Source: Balneola sp. (lineage in GTDB: Bacteria; Bacteroidota; Rhodothermia; Balneolales; Balneolaceae). Taken from it: DNA of 64,000 bases. Position numbers and translations under genes: made by a program. Positions 35,487-46,470 of this stretch are shown here, in pieces; within the stretch, counting starts at the first letter, position 1, and each line of letters starts with the position of its first letter. The notes under the pieces are model-generated. The model searched no databases. It was given only the letters and a program-made list of their open reading frames with translations, and was not told the DNA's origin. The stretch covers positions 1-64,000 of the forward strand of contig PBJO01000023.1 of assembly GCA_002720745.1 (NCBI GenBank), written 5' to 3'.

Positions 35487-37961
35487 TTACAAACTATAGA
35501 TTCTATAACTTTTACCAGCCTCTGTGACAATATCATATTCAAAAATTGGTTTCTGATTAATATCTTTTTCGGCAACATTTCCATTTATTAATGGTTTTTT
35601 AACTTTTGGAGTTTTTAAAAAAATATTTTTCACATCTCCTTTAGCTTTGGTTAATCCTCTGCCTTTTAACGGTATATAAGATCGTAAGCGCAAAATACCA
35701 CCCAGTCTAGAAATTATAACCGCGCTTTTAATATTATTATCTCTCCAAATTATATCCACTTCGAAGCCACCTCTTGCCCGTAACCCACTAATTCTTCCTT
35801 CTGACCATACTGATGGTAATGCAGGTAAAAAGTGAAGTGCCCCATCATGGCTTTGAAGTAGCATCTCAGCAATTCCTGCTGTACAACCAAAATTTCCATC
35901 AATTTGAAATGGTGGATGTGCATCAAAAAGGTTAGGATAAGTACCACCTTTATCAGTTGCATTTGGTAATTTTGAAGGCGATAGTTGATCTGTAATTAAT
36001 TTATAAGCATAATCACCATCTAACATTCTTGCCCAAAAATTTACTTTCCATCCCATAGACCAACCTGTGGACAGATCTCCTCTCTGTAATAGTGTTTGTT
36101 TTGCTGCACCAAAAAGTTCTGGAGTTCTATATGGTGAGATTTGATTGGAGGGATGCAACCCATACAAATGAGATATGTGTCGATGTTTATCTTCTGGGCG
36201 ATCCCAATCCTCTATCCACTCTTGAAGTTGACCATATTTACCAATTTGCATGGGTGGTATTCTTTCTATTGTAGTTTTTAACTGTTGCTTAAATTTTATA
36301 TCGTCATCAACTAATTCTGCGATATGTAAAGTCTTTGAAAATAAATCAAATAAAATCTGATTGTCTATTGTTGCGCCAGTTGTCAATGCAATTGTTTCAT
36401 CACCTATATGATATCTATTTTCAGGTGATATTGATGGTGAAACGACCAACCAATTCATCTTGTCGTATTCTTGTAAAGTATCTAGATAAAACTCTGCTGC
36501 AGATTTGAAAATCCAATAATGTGCTTTAATAAAATCTTCATTTCCAGAATATAAATAGTGTTCAAATAAATGTTGTGTCAACCATGCCCCTCCCATTGGC
36601 CATAAACCCCATGATCCAACACCATCAATGATACTCGTCGATCGCCAAATATCTGTATTATGATGAGTAACCCACCCTCTTGCATTGTATGTAGATTTTG
36701 CATCCTCTTTACCTGTTATTGCCAGTTCTCGAATCATGTTAAATAATGGTTGATGAAGCTCAGAGAGATTAGTTACTTCAGCAGGCCAATAGTTCATTTC
36801 AGTATTAATATTGATAGTATATTTACTATCCCAAGGGGGAAACATTTTATTGTTCCAAATACCCTGTAAGGTTGCAGGCTGTCCACCAGGTTGAGAACTT
36901 GATATCATTAAATATCTGCCAAATTGGAAATATAAAGATACTAATTGGGGATCATCACTTCTCCAAAAATCTTTAACTCGTTGATCTGTTGTTTTGACAC
37001 TTTGTCGAGTATTACCCAAATATAATTTTACCCTATCAAATTGTTCTTTATAAGCATTAATGTGATCTATTTTTATTGACTCATATCCTTTTTTTACAGA
37101 CTCATTTAACAATTTTACAGCCATTTTTTCTGAATTTTGACTAAGATCTTTATACGATTTAAAATTTGTCGCAGTAGATATATAAATAGTTAATTCATCG
37201 GCACTTTCAACATTCAATGATTTTGCATCATTGATTAAATTTCCACCAACTGTTTCAAGTTGAATTATATTAGTAAACTCTAATTTACCTTTTTTATTTT
37301 CATGTCCTGACGTTGTGCCTTTTATTATAATTTTGTTATCTATTATTCTAAGTTCATGATCTTGTAAACTCTCAAAATAAAATTTTGCCGAAATACTCTC
37401 AGCTACATCAGAAGTCATACGCATTACCATTACATCATCAACTAATGAACTGAGCCACTCTTTTTTAAAATTTATAGAGTCAGCTGAATAACTGACATAT
37501 GAAATGGCCTCGTTTATATCCAATTCTCTATAATAATCTGTATACACTGAGTGAGAGGGTACTTCCATTATTAAATCACCCACTGGTTGATATGGCATAC
37601 CATTATTCAATGAATAGATATTATTCTGGGCATATTTTTGAGCTTTAATGTATTGCTTATTTTTTAGCATAGCTCTTGTCTCATTGATACTATTTGCTAT
37701 ACCATTACGTATATTATTTCCTGGCTCGCCAGCCCACATTGTCTCCTCATTTAAATGCATTCTTTCATAACTTGGATGGCCATAAATCATCATACCTAAT
37801 CTGCCATTTCCTATAGGTAAAGCTTCATTCCAGTCGCTTGCAGGTTTATCATACCATAACCACATAGGTTGTTCATAATCCTCATGATCTGAATATTTAT
37901 TACAACCGATAACTCCTATAAATAAAATAGTTAAAAATGCTATATATCTAATGATTTGCAT
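35487..37961 (-). CDS. GH95 alpha-L-fucosidase-like lipoprotein
   Basis: 824 residues. Lipoprotein signal ending FIGVIGC (C20). The N-terminal domain shows [20 protein letters not shown] and [14 protein letters not shown], and the (alpha/alpha)6 barrel has [47 protein letters not shown] and [14 protein letters not shown]. Aligned with characterised GH95 1,2-alpha-L-fucosidase, N384/N386, E514 and D688 take the catalytic positions. Full length for the family (about 780-830). Specificity may be alpha-fucose or alpha-galactose. It would trim fucose from algal or host glycans in the periplasm or at the surface. Confidence 0.9.
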   Translation of the reverse strand: MQIIRYIAFLTILFIGVIGCNKYSDHEDYEQPMWLWYDKPASDWNEALPIGNGRLGMMIYGHPSYERMHLNEETMWAGEPGNNIRNGIANSINETRAMLKNKQYIKAQKYAQNNIYSLNNGMPYQPVGDLIMEVPSHSVYTDYYRELDINEAISYVSYSADSINFKKEWLSSLVDDVMVMRMTSDVAESISAKFYFESLQDHELRIIDNKIIIKGTTSGHENKKGKLEFTNIIQLETVGGNLINDAKSLNVESADELTIYISTATNFKSYKDLSQNSEKMAVKLLNESVKKGYESIKIDHINAYKEQFDRVKLYLGNTRQSVKTTDQRVKDFWRSDDPQLVSLYFQFGRYLMISSSQPGGQPATLQGIWNNKMFPPWDSKYTININTEMNYWPAEVTNLSELHQPLFNMIRELAITGKEDAKSTYNARGWVTHHNTDIWRSTSIIDGVGSWGLWPMGGAWLTQHLFEHYLYSGNEDFIKAHYWIFKSAAEFYLDTLQEYDKMNWLVVSPSISPENRYHIGDETIALTTGATIDNQILFDLFSKTLHIAELVDDDIKFKQQLKTTIERIPPMQIGKYGQLQEWIEDWDRPEDKHRHISHLYGLHPSNQISPYRTPELFGAAKQTLLQRGDLSTGWSMGWKVNFWARMLDGDYAYKLITDQLSPSKLPNATDKGGTYPNLFDAHPPFQIDGNFGCTAGIAEMLLQSHDGALHFLPALPSVWSEGRISGLRARGGFEVDIIWRDNNIKSAVIISRLGGILRLRSYIPLKGRGLTKAKGDVKNIFLKTPKVKKPLINGNVAEKDINQKPIFEYDIVTEAGKSYRIYSL

Positions 37962-37975
37962 TTAATTTGTTTGGG

Positions 37976-39481
37976 TTAGTCTATAATTATAGGGTTTAGT
38001 AATATTGTTTTTAAAGAGTGTATACCATCAAAATAATTTCCTATTCTTAGGTTTTCATTTGGACTATGTTGATTGTTATCCGGATTAACAAGTGGGACTA
38101 AAACAGCGGGTATTTCTAGCTCATTAATAATAAATGATAAAGGTAAACTCCCGCCTGAAATACGAATTTTTACAACTTCTTTTTGATGTGCTTTCTGCAG
38201 CGATTCGCTTAACCAATGCCCTAAATCAGAATCCATTTGGGTTCTAAATGGATACATTAAAACTTTATATTTAAAAAAAAGTGGTTTTTCAATTTCAAGC
38301 ATTTGTTGTAAAGTTGGAGGCTTATTAAGTATAGTAAAACCTTGATCTGAAATATGCGTTTTTACATGATTTACTAACCTTTCTCCATCTGTTTCAGGGA
38401 CAGTTCTAATATCCATTTCGATAGTTACTTTATCTGGAACAATAGTACGTGCTTCAGACCCTACCCATCCCGCACGTATTCCTCGGACATTAAGAGAAGG
38501 GTACTGCATAGCTTCTTGATAATTAGAACCAACTTTATCAGGAATTGCAAATCCTGCTCTATTACGAATATCCTCTTCATTATCAGGTACCTTGCTTAAT
38601 TCCATTAATGCAACCTTACCAAGTCTCACATTATCATAAAATCCAGGAATTGTTACACGACCGTATACGTCCTTCATAGTTGATAATAGATTTGCAGCTC
38701 TAAAGACAGGGTTTGGTGCATAATTACCAAAATGACCGCTATGTTGCGAGAAATTAGGTCCATAAATTTGCATACTGATAGTCGTAATACCTCTGTTTCC
38801 AAACTTAAGTGTTGGGTTGCCAGAATCATGCATTGGACCATCTGCTACAACTAGATAATCAGATTTTAACATAGTATTATAACTCTGCACCACATCGAGT
38901 AAATTAGGTGACCCTAACTCCTCTTCACTATCTAAAATAATTTTAATGTTAAATTTTGGGGTTAACAATTCATCTTCAATTTCATATAAGGCTGCAAGTA
39001 ACATCACTATTGGACCTTTATCATCTGAAGCAGACCTCGCAAATATTCTCCAATTCTCATTGTACGGAGGTTTTGGCACATCATTTGAAATTAATTGCCA
39101 GTTACCACTTGCAGACTTTCTCTTATATACAGGATCATATGGATTCTTTTGATCCCATTCTGTTGAATCAACCGGCTGACCATCAAAATGCATATAAAAT
39201 AAAACTGTTGGTAAATTTTGGTTTATTTTTCGCTCTGCATAGAAAAGTGGGTTTCCTTTACTTTCTAATACATGTATGGTGAAACCTAAATTTTTAAATT
39301 TCTCGGATAGCCAATCAATATTTTGCTCAATATGATCTAAATACTGACCATTATTAGGTATTGATAAAAATGAGTCAAGTAAAATCAAATGACTTTCTTG
39401 GTCAGATTGGTTTAAATTTTGGGCATCTGATTCTATTATATTAACCGCTTGTATTAGCACAAAAATTAGTAAAATTCTCAT
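37976..39481 (-). CDS. Exported M20 family metallopeptidase (copy 1)
   Basis: 501 residues with signal peptide MRILLIFVLIQAVNII ... DAQ. M20/CNDP-dipeptidase-type zinc enzyme: H98 in LFYMHFDGQPVD, D153/D154 in RSASDDKGPI, E187-E188 in ILDSEEELGSP, an Asp in VADGPMHDSG and a C-terminal His in NNQHSPNENLR. A lid domain lies between (RGITTISMQIYGP). It is about 60% identical by eye to the enzyme at 49147-50655. It would cleave dipeptides or similar amides in the periplasm. It lies 14 bases upstream of GH95 on the same strand, an odd operon partner. Confidence 0.9.
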   Translation of the reverse strand: MRILLIFVLIQAVNIIESDAQNLNQSDQESHLILLDSFLSIPNNGQYLDHIEQNIDWLSEKFKNLGFTIHVLESKGNPLFYAERKINQNLPTVLFYMHFDGQPVDSTEWDQKNPYDPVYKRKSASGNWQLISNDVPKPPYNENWRIFARSASDDKGPIVMLLAALYEIEDELLTPKFNIKIILDSEEELGSPNLLDVVQSYNTMLKSDYLVVADGPMHDSGNPTLKFGNRGITTISMQIYGPNFSQHSGHFGNYAPNPVFRAANLLSTMKDVYGRVTIPGFYDNVRLGKVALMELSKVPDNEEDIRNRAGFAIPDKVGSNYQEAMQYPSLNVRGIRAGWVGSEARTIVPDKVTIEMDIRTVPETDGERLVNHVKTHISDQGFTILNKPPTLQQMLEIEKPLFFKYKVLMYPFRTQMDSDLGHWLSESLQKAHQKEVVKIRISGGSLPLSFIINELEIPAVLVPLVNPDNNQHSPNENLRIGNYFDGIHSLKTILLNPIIID

Positions 39482-39568
39482 TTTTTAGTCAAAAATATAA
39501 CATTATTAAAATTTATCGTATGATACAGTAACATAATGATAAGTATTAACTATAAATAGATATCTGTT

Positions 39569-41314
39569 ATGAAATATTATTTAAAAAAGCGTGTTCTCAC
39601 CTTACTAGTAATAATTATGACGATTACTTTATTACCTATAAAAAGCATAGCTCAAATAGATAGGGAATCGGGACCTTCAATCTCTACTCGTTCAGAAATA
39701 ATAGCACAAAGAGGAATGGTTGCGACAAGCCAACCACTAGCAACCCAAGTTGGGTTACAAATTCTAAAAAATGGGGGTAATGCAATTGATGCTGCTATTG
39801 CTGCAAATGCTGCAATTGGCCTTATGGAGCCAACGGGAAATGGTATTGGTGGAGACCTTTTTGCAATAATTTGGCACCAGGAGACAAATAGGTTGTATGC
39901 TTTAAATGCAAGTGGTCGATCCCCATTGGGATTGGATTATGACAATCTCATCGAAATTCTAGAATCAAAAGAAGAGACTAAAATACCGTCCTATGACTTA
40001 TTATCTGTTTCTGTTCCTGGCGCCGTGGATGGATGGTTCAGTATGCATGAAAAATTCGGTTCATTACCATTTAATGAAATATTAGCAGAACCCATATGGT
40101 ATGCAGAAAATGGCTTTCCAGTAAGTGAATCGATTTCAATTAGTTGGCAGTCAACTGCGCGCTGGTTGAAAAATCAACCAGGTTCTTTTTTGGAAACATT
40201 TACTATAAATGGTGAAGGGCCAAAAAAAGGACAGATATTTAAAAATAAAGATTTGGCTAATACATTTAGATTATTAGCTATAGAGGGAAATGATGCATTC
40301 TATAAAGGTGAAATAGCTAAAAAAATTGATGCCTGGATGAAAAAAAATGGAGGTTATCTACGATATGAGGATTTCGTTAATCATGAATCGGAATGGGTCG
40401 AACCTCAAACAGTTAATTACAGAGGTTATGACATATTTCAAGTAGGTGGGAATGTACAAGGCACAGCTGTACTTCAAATGCTGAATATACTGGAAGGATT
40501 TAATCTAAATGAGCTTGGATTTTCCAGTGCTGAAACCCTTCATCTTTTAATCGAGTCAAAGAAGATTGTATTCGAGGACAGGGCTAAACATTATGCAGAT
40601 CCTGCTTTTCATGATATACCGTATGATATTTTATTGTCTAAGCAATATGGAGAAATTCGAAGAGCATTGATCACAGATACAGCAAGAGTCGACATTACTA
40701 CGGGTGTTGACGTTCTTGAAGATGGCGATACTATTTACCTGACTACAGCAGATCAATATGGTAATATGGTATCATTGATTCAAAGTAATTTTAGAGGTAT
40801 GGGTACTGGTTTTGTTGTTCCTGGAACAGGATTTAGCTTTCAAAACAGAGGTGAATTATTTTCACTAGACCCTATGCATCCTAATGTGTATGAACCTGGA
40901 AAACGACCGTTTCATACCATCATACCAGGATTTATTATGAAAGATGGTAAGCCATTTATGACACTAGGCAATATGGGAGGTGCCTATCAGCCTTTAGGGC
41001 ATGTGACATTGATTACAAATATTATTGATTTTGGTATGAATCTTCAAGAATCCGGTGACGCTCTGAGGTGGAATCATTCAGGATCAACTCAGCCTACTGA
41101 TAGTTTACAATCTAATCCAATAAGTGTTGGTATTGTTGGTATTGAGACATCGATTGATCCTTTAGTAGTAAAAAAGTTAGAAGAAATGGGGCATAAAATT
41201 ATTGTTGGCAATGGTTTTTTTGGTAGATTTCAGGCTATTATGAAGGATCCCGACACGGGCGTTTATTATGGTGCTTCTGAATCAAGAGTAGATGGGCAGG
41301 CTGCTGGTTACTAA
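39569..41314 (+). CDS. ggt: Gamma-glutamyltransferase family protein
   Basis: 581 residues, exported (signal MKYYLKKRVLTLLVIIMTIT ... IAQ). The family core is seen in MVATSQPLATQVGLQILKNG, GNAIDAAIAANAAIG, EPTGNGIGGDLFAI and LNASGRSP in the large subunit. The autocleavage/nucleophile Thr is probably T388 in GDTIYLTTADQYGN, followed by VPGTGFSFQNRG and PFHTIIPGFI in the small subunit. It belongs to the broader GGT-like branch that has one more residue than the E. coli enzyme between Thr and the Asp-x-x-Gly-Asn motif. It would act on glutathione or gamma-glutamyl peptides in the periplasm; the M20 peptidase next to it could take the products. Confidence 0.88.
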   Translation: MKYYLKKRVLTLLVIIMTITLLPIKSIAQIDRESGPSISTRSEIIAQRGMVATSQPLATQVGLQILKNGGNAIDAAIAANAAIGLMEPTGNGIGGDLFAIIWHQETNRLYALNASGRSPLGLDYDNLIEILESKEETKIPSYDLLSVSVPGAVDGWFSMHEKFGSLPFNEILAEPIWYAENGFPVSESISISWQSTARWLKNQPGSFLETFTINGEGPKKGQIFKNKDLANTFRLLAIEGNDAFYKGEIAKKIDAWMKKNGGYLRYEDFVNHESEWVEPQTVNYRGYDIFQVGGNVQGTAVLQMLNILEGFNLNELGFSSAETLHLLIESKKIVFEDRAKHYADPAFHDIPYDILLSKQYGEIRRALITDTARVDITTGVDVLEDGDTIYLTTADQYGNMVSLIQSNFRGMGTGFVVPGTGFSFQNRGELFSLDPMHPNVYEPGKRPFHTIIPGFIMKDGKPFMTLGNMGGAYQPLGHVTLITNIIDFGMNLQESGDALRWNHSGSTQPTDSLQSNPISVGIVGIETSIDPLVVKKLEEMGHKIIVGNGFFGRFQAIMKDPDTGVYYGASESRVDGQAAGY

Positions 41315-41461
41315 ATATTCATTTGAAAAGTATTTATTTGAAAAAGATAGTATTAATATGATCTGTAACATTTAATTACTCTCTTCGTTCATATAATCAG
41401 ATATGCTACTCGGATTTGATATAAATCTTGTAATTAATTGTTAACTATTAGTTTAAATATT

Positions 41462-43291
41462 ATGGAAAAGACCAAAAGCTTGATAGCAATTGCAGATGAT
41501 TTTCTCAAACTATTTAGAAGAATCTTTCTAAATATTCTCACAGTTCTATTTTTAATACTAATAACAATTGGTTCTGGTTCTTTTTTGTTCTCCTTATTAA
41601 AATCTGAAGAAGTTGAAACTAAGGATCAAATTTTATATCTGGAGCCAAAAGGACTGATTGTGGATAAAGCTATAACTTCTGAGTTTGATTTTCTAGGCAG
41701 CTCTACTAATCAGATTGAATTAGAAAACTTTTTAAAAATTATAAATAATGCTGGAACAGACGATAATCTTAAAGCTATTTACCTTGATGTAGATGGTTTA
41801 AATGCCTATTACACCTCAGCACTAAAAATTGCAAGCGCTCTCTATGAAGCAAGAGAAAACGGTAAAGAAATTATTGCTTTTACAAAAGGCCTAGGAACAA
41901 CAGGATATCTTATGCTTTCACAGGCAAATGAGATAATTTTGGAAAAAGACTCTTACGACTCAGTACTTCCATTTGGATTCAGCAGAGTAAGATTATATTC
42001 AAAAGATTTCTTTGAGAATATAAAAGTTGATATGAATGTTTATGCTGCAGGTAAGTTTAAATCGGGTCCTGAAAATTTTACTAGAAATGAGATGTCTGAA
42101 ACTGATAAGTTAGCTTGGTTAGAGTTTGTAAGCCCAATTTGGGAGAAATATAAAACAAAAATAGAAACTGCTAGAGGTTTCGAATCAGGAAAAATTCAGT
42201 ATCTGGGAGATAATTATCATTTATTTGCGGCTGAAAATGGCGGTGATATTAATAAAACTGCTCTTACATCTGGCCTCGTGGATACGTTAATGTCAAAACA
42301 AGAAACCAGAAACTATCTGATTGAAAAATATGGCAGCAAAGAGACGTATGACCGACCTGATGGAATTTCTGGCAGTGAATATCTGTCTACTTTGAAAGAT
42401 GAGGATATAAGCAACAAACAAAAAAGAATTCAAGAAAAGAATAAGATAGCTATAGTACATATAGAAGGAACAATCTTAACTGGTGAAATTGGTTTCAATA
42501 TTGCTGGCTCTACAGGTATAGTGAATAATATAAATAAGGCTAGGGATGATGAAAATGTTAAAGGGATTATACTAAGGATTAATAGCCCCGGGGGGGATGT
42601 ATATGCCTCTAAGATGATTACAAATGCTTTAGAAGAATTTCAATCTACAGGAAGACCTGTAATATCATCGATGAGTGATATTGCAGCGTCAGGCGGAGTA
42701 TGGGTAACTACTACATCAGAAGAAATATGGGCCGAAAATACGACTCTAACCGGATCAATAGGTGTATATAGTATAATTCCAGATCCTTCGCCATTATCAA
42801 ATTGGGCAGGTGTAAATTATGATGGTATAAGTATGACAAAAGCTGGTGATGTTAATGATTTAAACAGAGGAATGAATGAAGAGTTAAATGAATTCTATAG
42901 AGAGAATACAGAAAATATATATAAGGACTTCGTAACAAGGGTTGCAAATAATAGAGGTATGAATTTCTCAGAAGTTCTAGATTTTGCTGGTGGTAGAATA
43001 TGGAGAGGTGATACAGCTCTCGAGTTAGGTTTAGTTGATAAATTAGGTTCTTTAGATGAAGCTATTGAATCAATGGCCACAAAACTTGATTTGAAAGACT
43101 ATAAAGCTTTTTCTTATAACAATGAGGTTGAATTTGATGATTATTTAAATTCACTTACACAAGATATACTCCCCATCCAAATCCAAAGCATATTAAATAA
43201 TATTAGCGGATTGAACAGTTTATTCCTATCCAATAGAGATAGTTATGCAGTTGCATATTGTTTTGATTGTGGTTTTAAAAACTTTAAATAA
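41462..43291 (+). CDS. sppA: Signal peptide peptidase SppA, 67K type
   Basis: 609 residues from the ATG at 41462; a longer frame begins at 41438. One N-terminal membrane anchor (about 23-48, IFLNILTVLFLILITIGSGS) and two tandem ClpP-fold halves. The catalytic Lys is K200 in AAGKFKSGPENF and the Ser is S410 in SDIAASGGVWV, close to the E. coli SppA numbers (209 and 409). LRINSPGGDVYAS and TGSIGVYSI are standard. It degrades cleaved signal peptides in the inner membrane. It lies alone after GGT with a 147-base gap. Confidence 0.92.
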   Translation: MEKTKSLIAIADDFLKLFRRIFLNILTVLFLILITIGSGSFLFSLLKSEEVETKDQILYLEPKGLIVDKAITSEFDFLGSSTNQIELENFLKIINNAGTDDNLKAIYLDVDGLNAYYTSALKIASALYEARENGKEIIAFTKGLGTTGYLMLSQANEIILEKDSYDSVLPFGFSRVRLYSKDFFENIKVDMNVYAAGKFKSGPENFTRNEMSETDKLAWLEFVSPIWEKYKTKIETARGFESGKIQYLGDNYHLFAAENGGDINKTALTSGLVDTLMSKQETRNYLIEKYGSKETYDRPDGISGSEYLSTLKDEDISNKQKRIQEKNKIAIVHIEGTILTGEIGFNIAGSTGIVNNINKARDDENVKGIILRINSPGGDVYASKMITNALEEFQSTGRPVISSMSDIAASGGVWVTTTSEEIWAENTTLTGSIGVYSIIPDPSPLSNWAGVNYDGISMTKAGDVNDLNRGMNEELNEFYRENTENIYKDFVTRVANNRGMNFSEVLDFAGGRIWRGDTALELGLVDKLGSLDEAIESMATKLDLKDYKAFSYNNEVEFDDYLNSLTQDILPIQIQSILNNISGLNSLFLSNRDSYAVAYCFDCGFKNFK

Positions 43292-43557
43292 TTTCTTAGA
43301 AAATTAAAACCTAATTTTGTTGTAAACAGGGCTTAATTTTACTTATACCAATATTAAATAAATAAGCGTAAACAATGTGTTATGATTTAATCAAATAAGG
43401 CTAGCCTGATTGAAGTTTTAAGAATAATACATCTATTTACCAGAGAATCTGTTCTATACTGTTTTAAATTTCAAATCATTGTTGATATTAATGGTAAATA
43501 AACACTTACAATGGTAGATTAGGTTATAGTAGTGAACACTAAAGTACGGAGCTATTT

Positions 43558-44718
43558 GTGACCCATAAAAATACTATCCCACCACTCACGCAATTAACCG
43601 AGGAAGAACAGATGCTCAAAGAAGCAACCGCTGATTTTGCCCAAAACTCTTTAGCTCCACTTGTTCAAAAAATGGATAAGCAAGCTAAACTTGAGAAGAG
43701 TATTATTGATGATTGCTTCGAAATAGGATTAATGGGTATTGAAATTCCTGAAAAATATGACGGTGCTAGCGGGACGTTCATGATGTCCATTGTTGCCATT
43801 GAGCAGCTCTCTCGGATCGATGCATCCGTGGGCGTTTTTATGGATGTGCAAAATACCTTAGTCAACAACGCCTTCCTAAATTTTGGATTCGGAGACATTC
43901 AAGCTAAGTATTTACCTCAACTAGCCACTGAGAAAGTAGGAGCATATTGCCTTTCAGAAGCCAGTTCGGGTAGTGACGCTTTTGCTCTAAAGGCTACAGC
44001 TAAAGAAGACGGCGATCACTATGTACTCAACGGGGCAAAACTTTGGATCACCAACGCAAATGAAGCGGACATTTTTATCGTGTTTGCTACGGTAGATCCT
44101 GAAGCTGGGTACAAAGGGATAACTGCCTTTGTAGTGGAGCGAGATTTTGAAGGGTTTTCTATAGCAAAAAAAGAAGACAAACTAGGCATTAGAGCCAGTT
44201 CAACCTGTGAAATTTTGCTTGAAGATTGCCGTGTACCAAAAAAAAACATCTTAGGTGAACTCGGGAAAGGGTACAAAGTAGCTATAGAAACCTTAAATGA
44301 GGGGCGAATCGGTATTGGCGCTCAAATGATTGGTCTTGCTCAAGGTGCTTTCGAGGCTGCCTTAGCCTATGTGAAAGAACGAAAGCAGTTTGGCCATGCC
44401 GTCTCAGAGAATCAAGGAATTCAGTTTCAGCTGGCACGAATGGCCACCGATATAGAAACGGCTCGACTGCTTGTATACAATTCGGCCCGATTGAAAATGG
44501 CTGGTAAAAATTTTCTTAAAGAAGCCGCTATGGCTAAATTCTACTCATCCGAAGTAGCTGAACGGGTTAGTTCAATGGCCATAGATTTATTCGGGGGTAA
44601 TGGATACGTAAAAGAATATCCTGTTGAGAAATATTACCGCGATGCTAAGATTGGTAAAATTTATGAAGGTACTACCAATATGCAGCTAAGCACTATAGCT
44701 AAACTATTGTTACAATAA
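43558..44718 (+). CDS. Acyl-CoA dehydrogenase (short/branched-chain type)
   Basis: 386 residues, GTG start at 43558. Flavoprotein of the ACAD family: YCLSEASSGSDAFAL and WITNANEADIFIVFA at the FAD site, RIGIGAQMIGLAQGAFEAAL, and YVKERKQFGHAVSENQGIQF. The catalytic base is E370 in IYEGTTNMQ. LFGGNGYVKEYPVEKYYRDA is the usual C-terminal stretch. It oxidises the alpha-beta bond of acyl-CoA, probably short or branched chains from amino-acid breakdown, passing electrons to ETF. Cytosolic. Marks the switch from AT-rich to less AT-rich genes. Confidence 0.92.
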   Translation: MTHKNTIPPLTQLTEEEQMLKEATADFAQNSLAPLVQKMDKQAKLEKSIIDDCFEIGLMGIEIPEKYDGASGTFMMSIVAIEQLSRIDASVGVFMDVQNTLVNNAFLNFGFGDIQAKYLPQLATEKVGAYCLSEASSGSDAFALKATAKEDGDHYVLNGAKLWITNANEADIFIVFATVDPEAGYKGITAFVVERDFEGFSIAKKEDKLGIRASSTCEILLEDCRVPKKNILGELGKGYKVAIETLNEGRIGIGAQMIGLAQGAFEAALAYVKERKQFGHAVSENQGIQFQLARMATDIETARLLVYNSARLKMAGKNFLKEAAMAKFYSSEVAERVSSMAIDLFGGNGYVKEYPVEKYYRDAKIGKIYEGTTNMQLSTIAKLLLQ

Positions 44719-44807
44719 GGTTTTACTAAAAATTGTATACTACCTCTGCTGATATTTATTATGTTATTTAGTTAACTACTTATTTGTTCAATATACCTAA
44801 TCATCGA

Positions 44808-46400
44808 ATGATCAAACCAGCTTACATACTACCTTTTTTCCTTATTTTAACATCAACCCTTGTTGCACAAGAATCCGATTATCCTACTTTTTTTTCAGAG
44901 TCATTTCCACTATTTGAAAAAGCTCTTGGCGATTTTGACCGACCTGTCTCTTCATCGGTTGATGGGGTGCAAGAATATTTTAATCAAGGCTTTCAGATGA
45001 TGTATGCCTTCACAAAAGTAGACGCTGCCCGATCATTTAAAGAAGCGCAAAAGCTAGATCCTACCTGTAGTATGTGTTTCTGGGGGGAAGCTTGGGCCTG
45101 GGGACCCTATTTAAATGGAAAAATGCAAGAAGCGGAAGCGCCTAGAGCCTATGCATCCATTCAGGCCGCTCAAGAATTAGCTCAAGAAGGCTTCGTTACC
45201 GAAAAAGAAGTAGATCTGATTGCTGCAATGGCATTCAGATATCATGAAACCTATGATCCCGAAACCCAAGCAGTACGTGATACCGCCTATGCTAAAGCTA
45301 TGGAGCAACTTGCACAAAAATACCCTAATGACTTAGATATAGGCACTTTCTACGCCGAAGCTCTATTCTTGCTTGAACCTCGAAGAGGATATAGAGACAT
45401 CGATGATCCAGATGTACAGCGTATACATCGTGAACTTGAACGGGTATTGTCTCTTGACATTACCCACACTGGGGCATGTCATCTCTACATTCATGCCACT
45501 GAATCTACAACAAGACCAGAGAAAGCACTAGAATGTTCCGAATTTATAGGTAGTTCTATACCTGGCGCCAGTCACATTAACCATATGCCTTCTCATACAT
45601 GGAGTGAAGTAGGTATGTGGGGTAAATCAGTTCAAGCAAACATAATGGCTTGGCACTCGGATCAAAAAGCTGCAACAGGTGAAGGATTTGCCATCTATCC
45701 CAGCCATAATTTGCATATGCTTGCATTTGCCGCATCCATGGACGGCCAAAGTGGAATAGCAACTCAGGCAGGGCGGGATTATAGCAGACTCACTGGAAAT
45801 CCAATGTTTGAACTACTCACTTTAATTCGGTTTGGACGTTTTGAGGACGTGCTCGACATAGCTAAAATTCGTAAAAAGCCCACCAATGACATACAGTTGG
45901 GGGTGTGGAATTTCTCAGTGGGATATGCTTCACTTAAATCTGGAGATGAAGCGACTGCCACCTCTATGATTACCGACATCAAAGAATTATCAGAATCGTC
46001 TGAGGCCCGCTTTCGTTTTCACCCAGCTAATCTATTGCTAGGTACTTTAGCTCATATACTTGAGGGAGAAATACAATGGACTCAAGGCAATCTAGATCAG
46101 GCTATTGAATCTTTCAATATAGCTATCTCATTTGAGGATCAACTAACCTACGATGAACCTGAACCTCTACCCTTTGCGGCGCGGCACTGGTTAGGTGCTG
46201 CTTACTTTGCAACGGATAATTTTCCTGAGGCTGAACGAGTGTATCGAGAAGCCCTTCAAGATCATCCAAACAATGGTTGGTCTTATTATGGCTTGCTACA
46301 AGCCTTACAGGGACAGGGCAAACAAGACAATCAAATCCAAGAAGCTTTCAACCTTAGCTGGGCGCGATCCGATACTTGGCTTAGAGGCTCAAAATTCTAG
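44808..46400 (+). CDS. Exported tetratricopeptide-repeat protein
   Basis: 530 residues from the ATG at 44808 (MIKPAYILPFFLILTSTLVAQ, a good signal peptide); a TTG frame begins earlier. The N-terminal part has SVDGVQEYFNQGFQMMYAFT and AARSFKEAQKLDPTCSMCFW GEAWA, a pattern common in periplasmic TPR proteins of Bacteroidota and Proteobacteria. Cysteine pairs and His-rich segments (HTGACHLYIHATE, INHMPSHTWSEVG, SHNLHMLAFAA) recur in that family and could bind metal. C-terminal TPRs follow (LGAAYFATDNFPEAERVYRE). Function unknown. It is close behind the acyl-CoA dehydrogenase and may be in the same unit. Confidence 0.8.
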   Translation: MIKPAYILPFFLILTSTLVAQESDYPTFFSESFPLFEKALGDFDRPVSSSVDGVQEYFNQGFQMMYAFTKVDAARSFKEAQKLDPTCSMCFWGEAWAWGPYLNGKMQEAEAPRAYASIQAAQELAQEGFVTEKEVDLIAAMAFRYHETYDPETQAVRDTAYAKAMEQLAQKYPNDLDIGTFYAEALFLLEPRRGYRDIDDPDVQRIHRELERVLSLDITHTGACHLYIHATESTTRPEKALECSEFIGSSIPGASHINHMPSHTWSEVGMWGKSVQANIMAWHSDQKAATGEGFAIYPSHNLHMLAFAASMDGQSGIATQAGRDYSRLTGNPMFELLTLIRFGRFEDVLDIAKIRKKPTNDIQLGVWNFSVGYASLKSGDEATATSMITDIKELSESSEARFRFHPANLLLGTLAHILEGEIQWTQGNLDQAIESFNIAISFEDQLTYDEPEPLPFAARHWLGAAYFATDNFPEAERVYREALQDHPNNGWSYYGLLQALQGQGKQDNQIQEAFNLSWARSDTWLRGSKF

Positions 46401-46470
46401 TCATACTCTTTAAAAACTCATCATACAAATTCTGTATAATGCCACTTTATAACATAAATACATATAAAAA

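Noticed and set aside
41510-41531. ATTTAGA ... TCTAAAT pair inside sppA
   Set aside because: The spacing is 8 rather than 5 bases and it lies within the coding sequence, so it is probably chance and not an iron operator.
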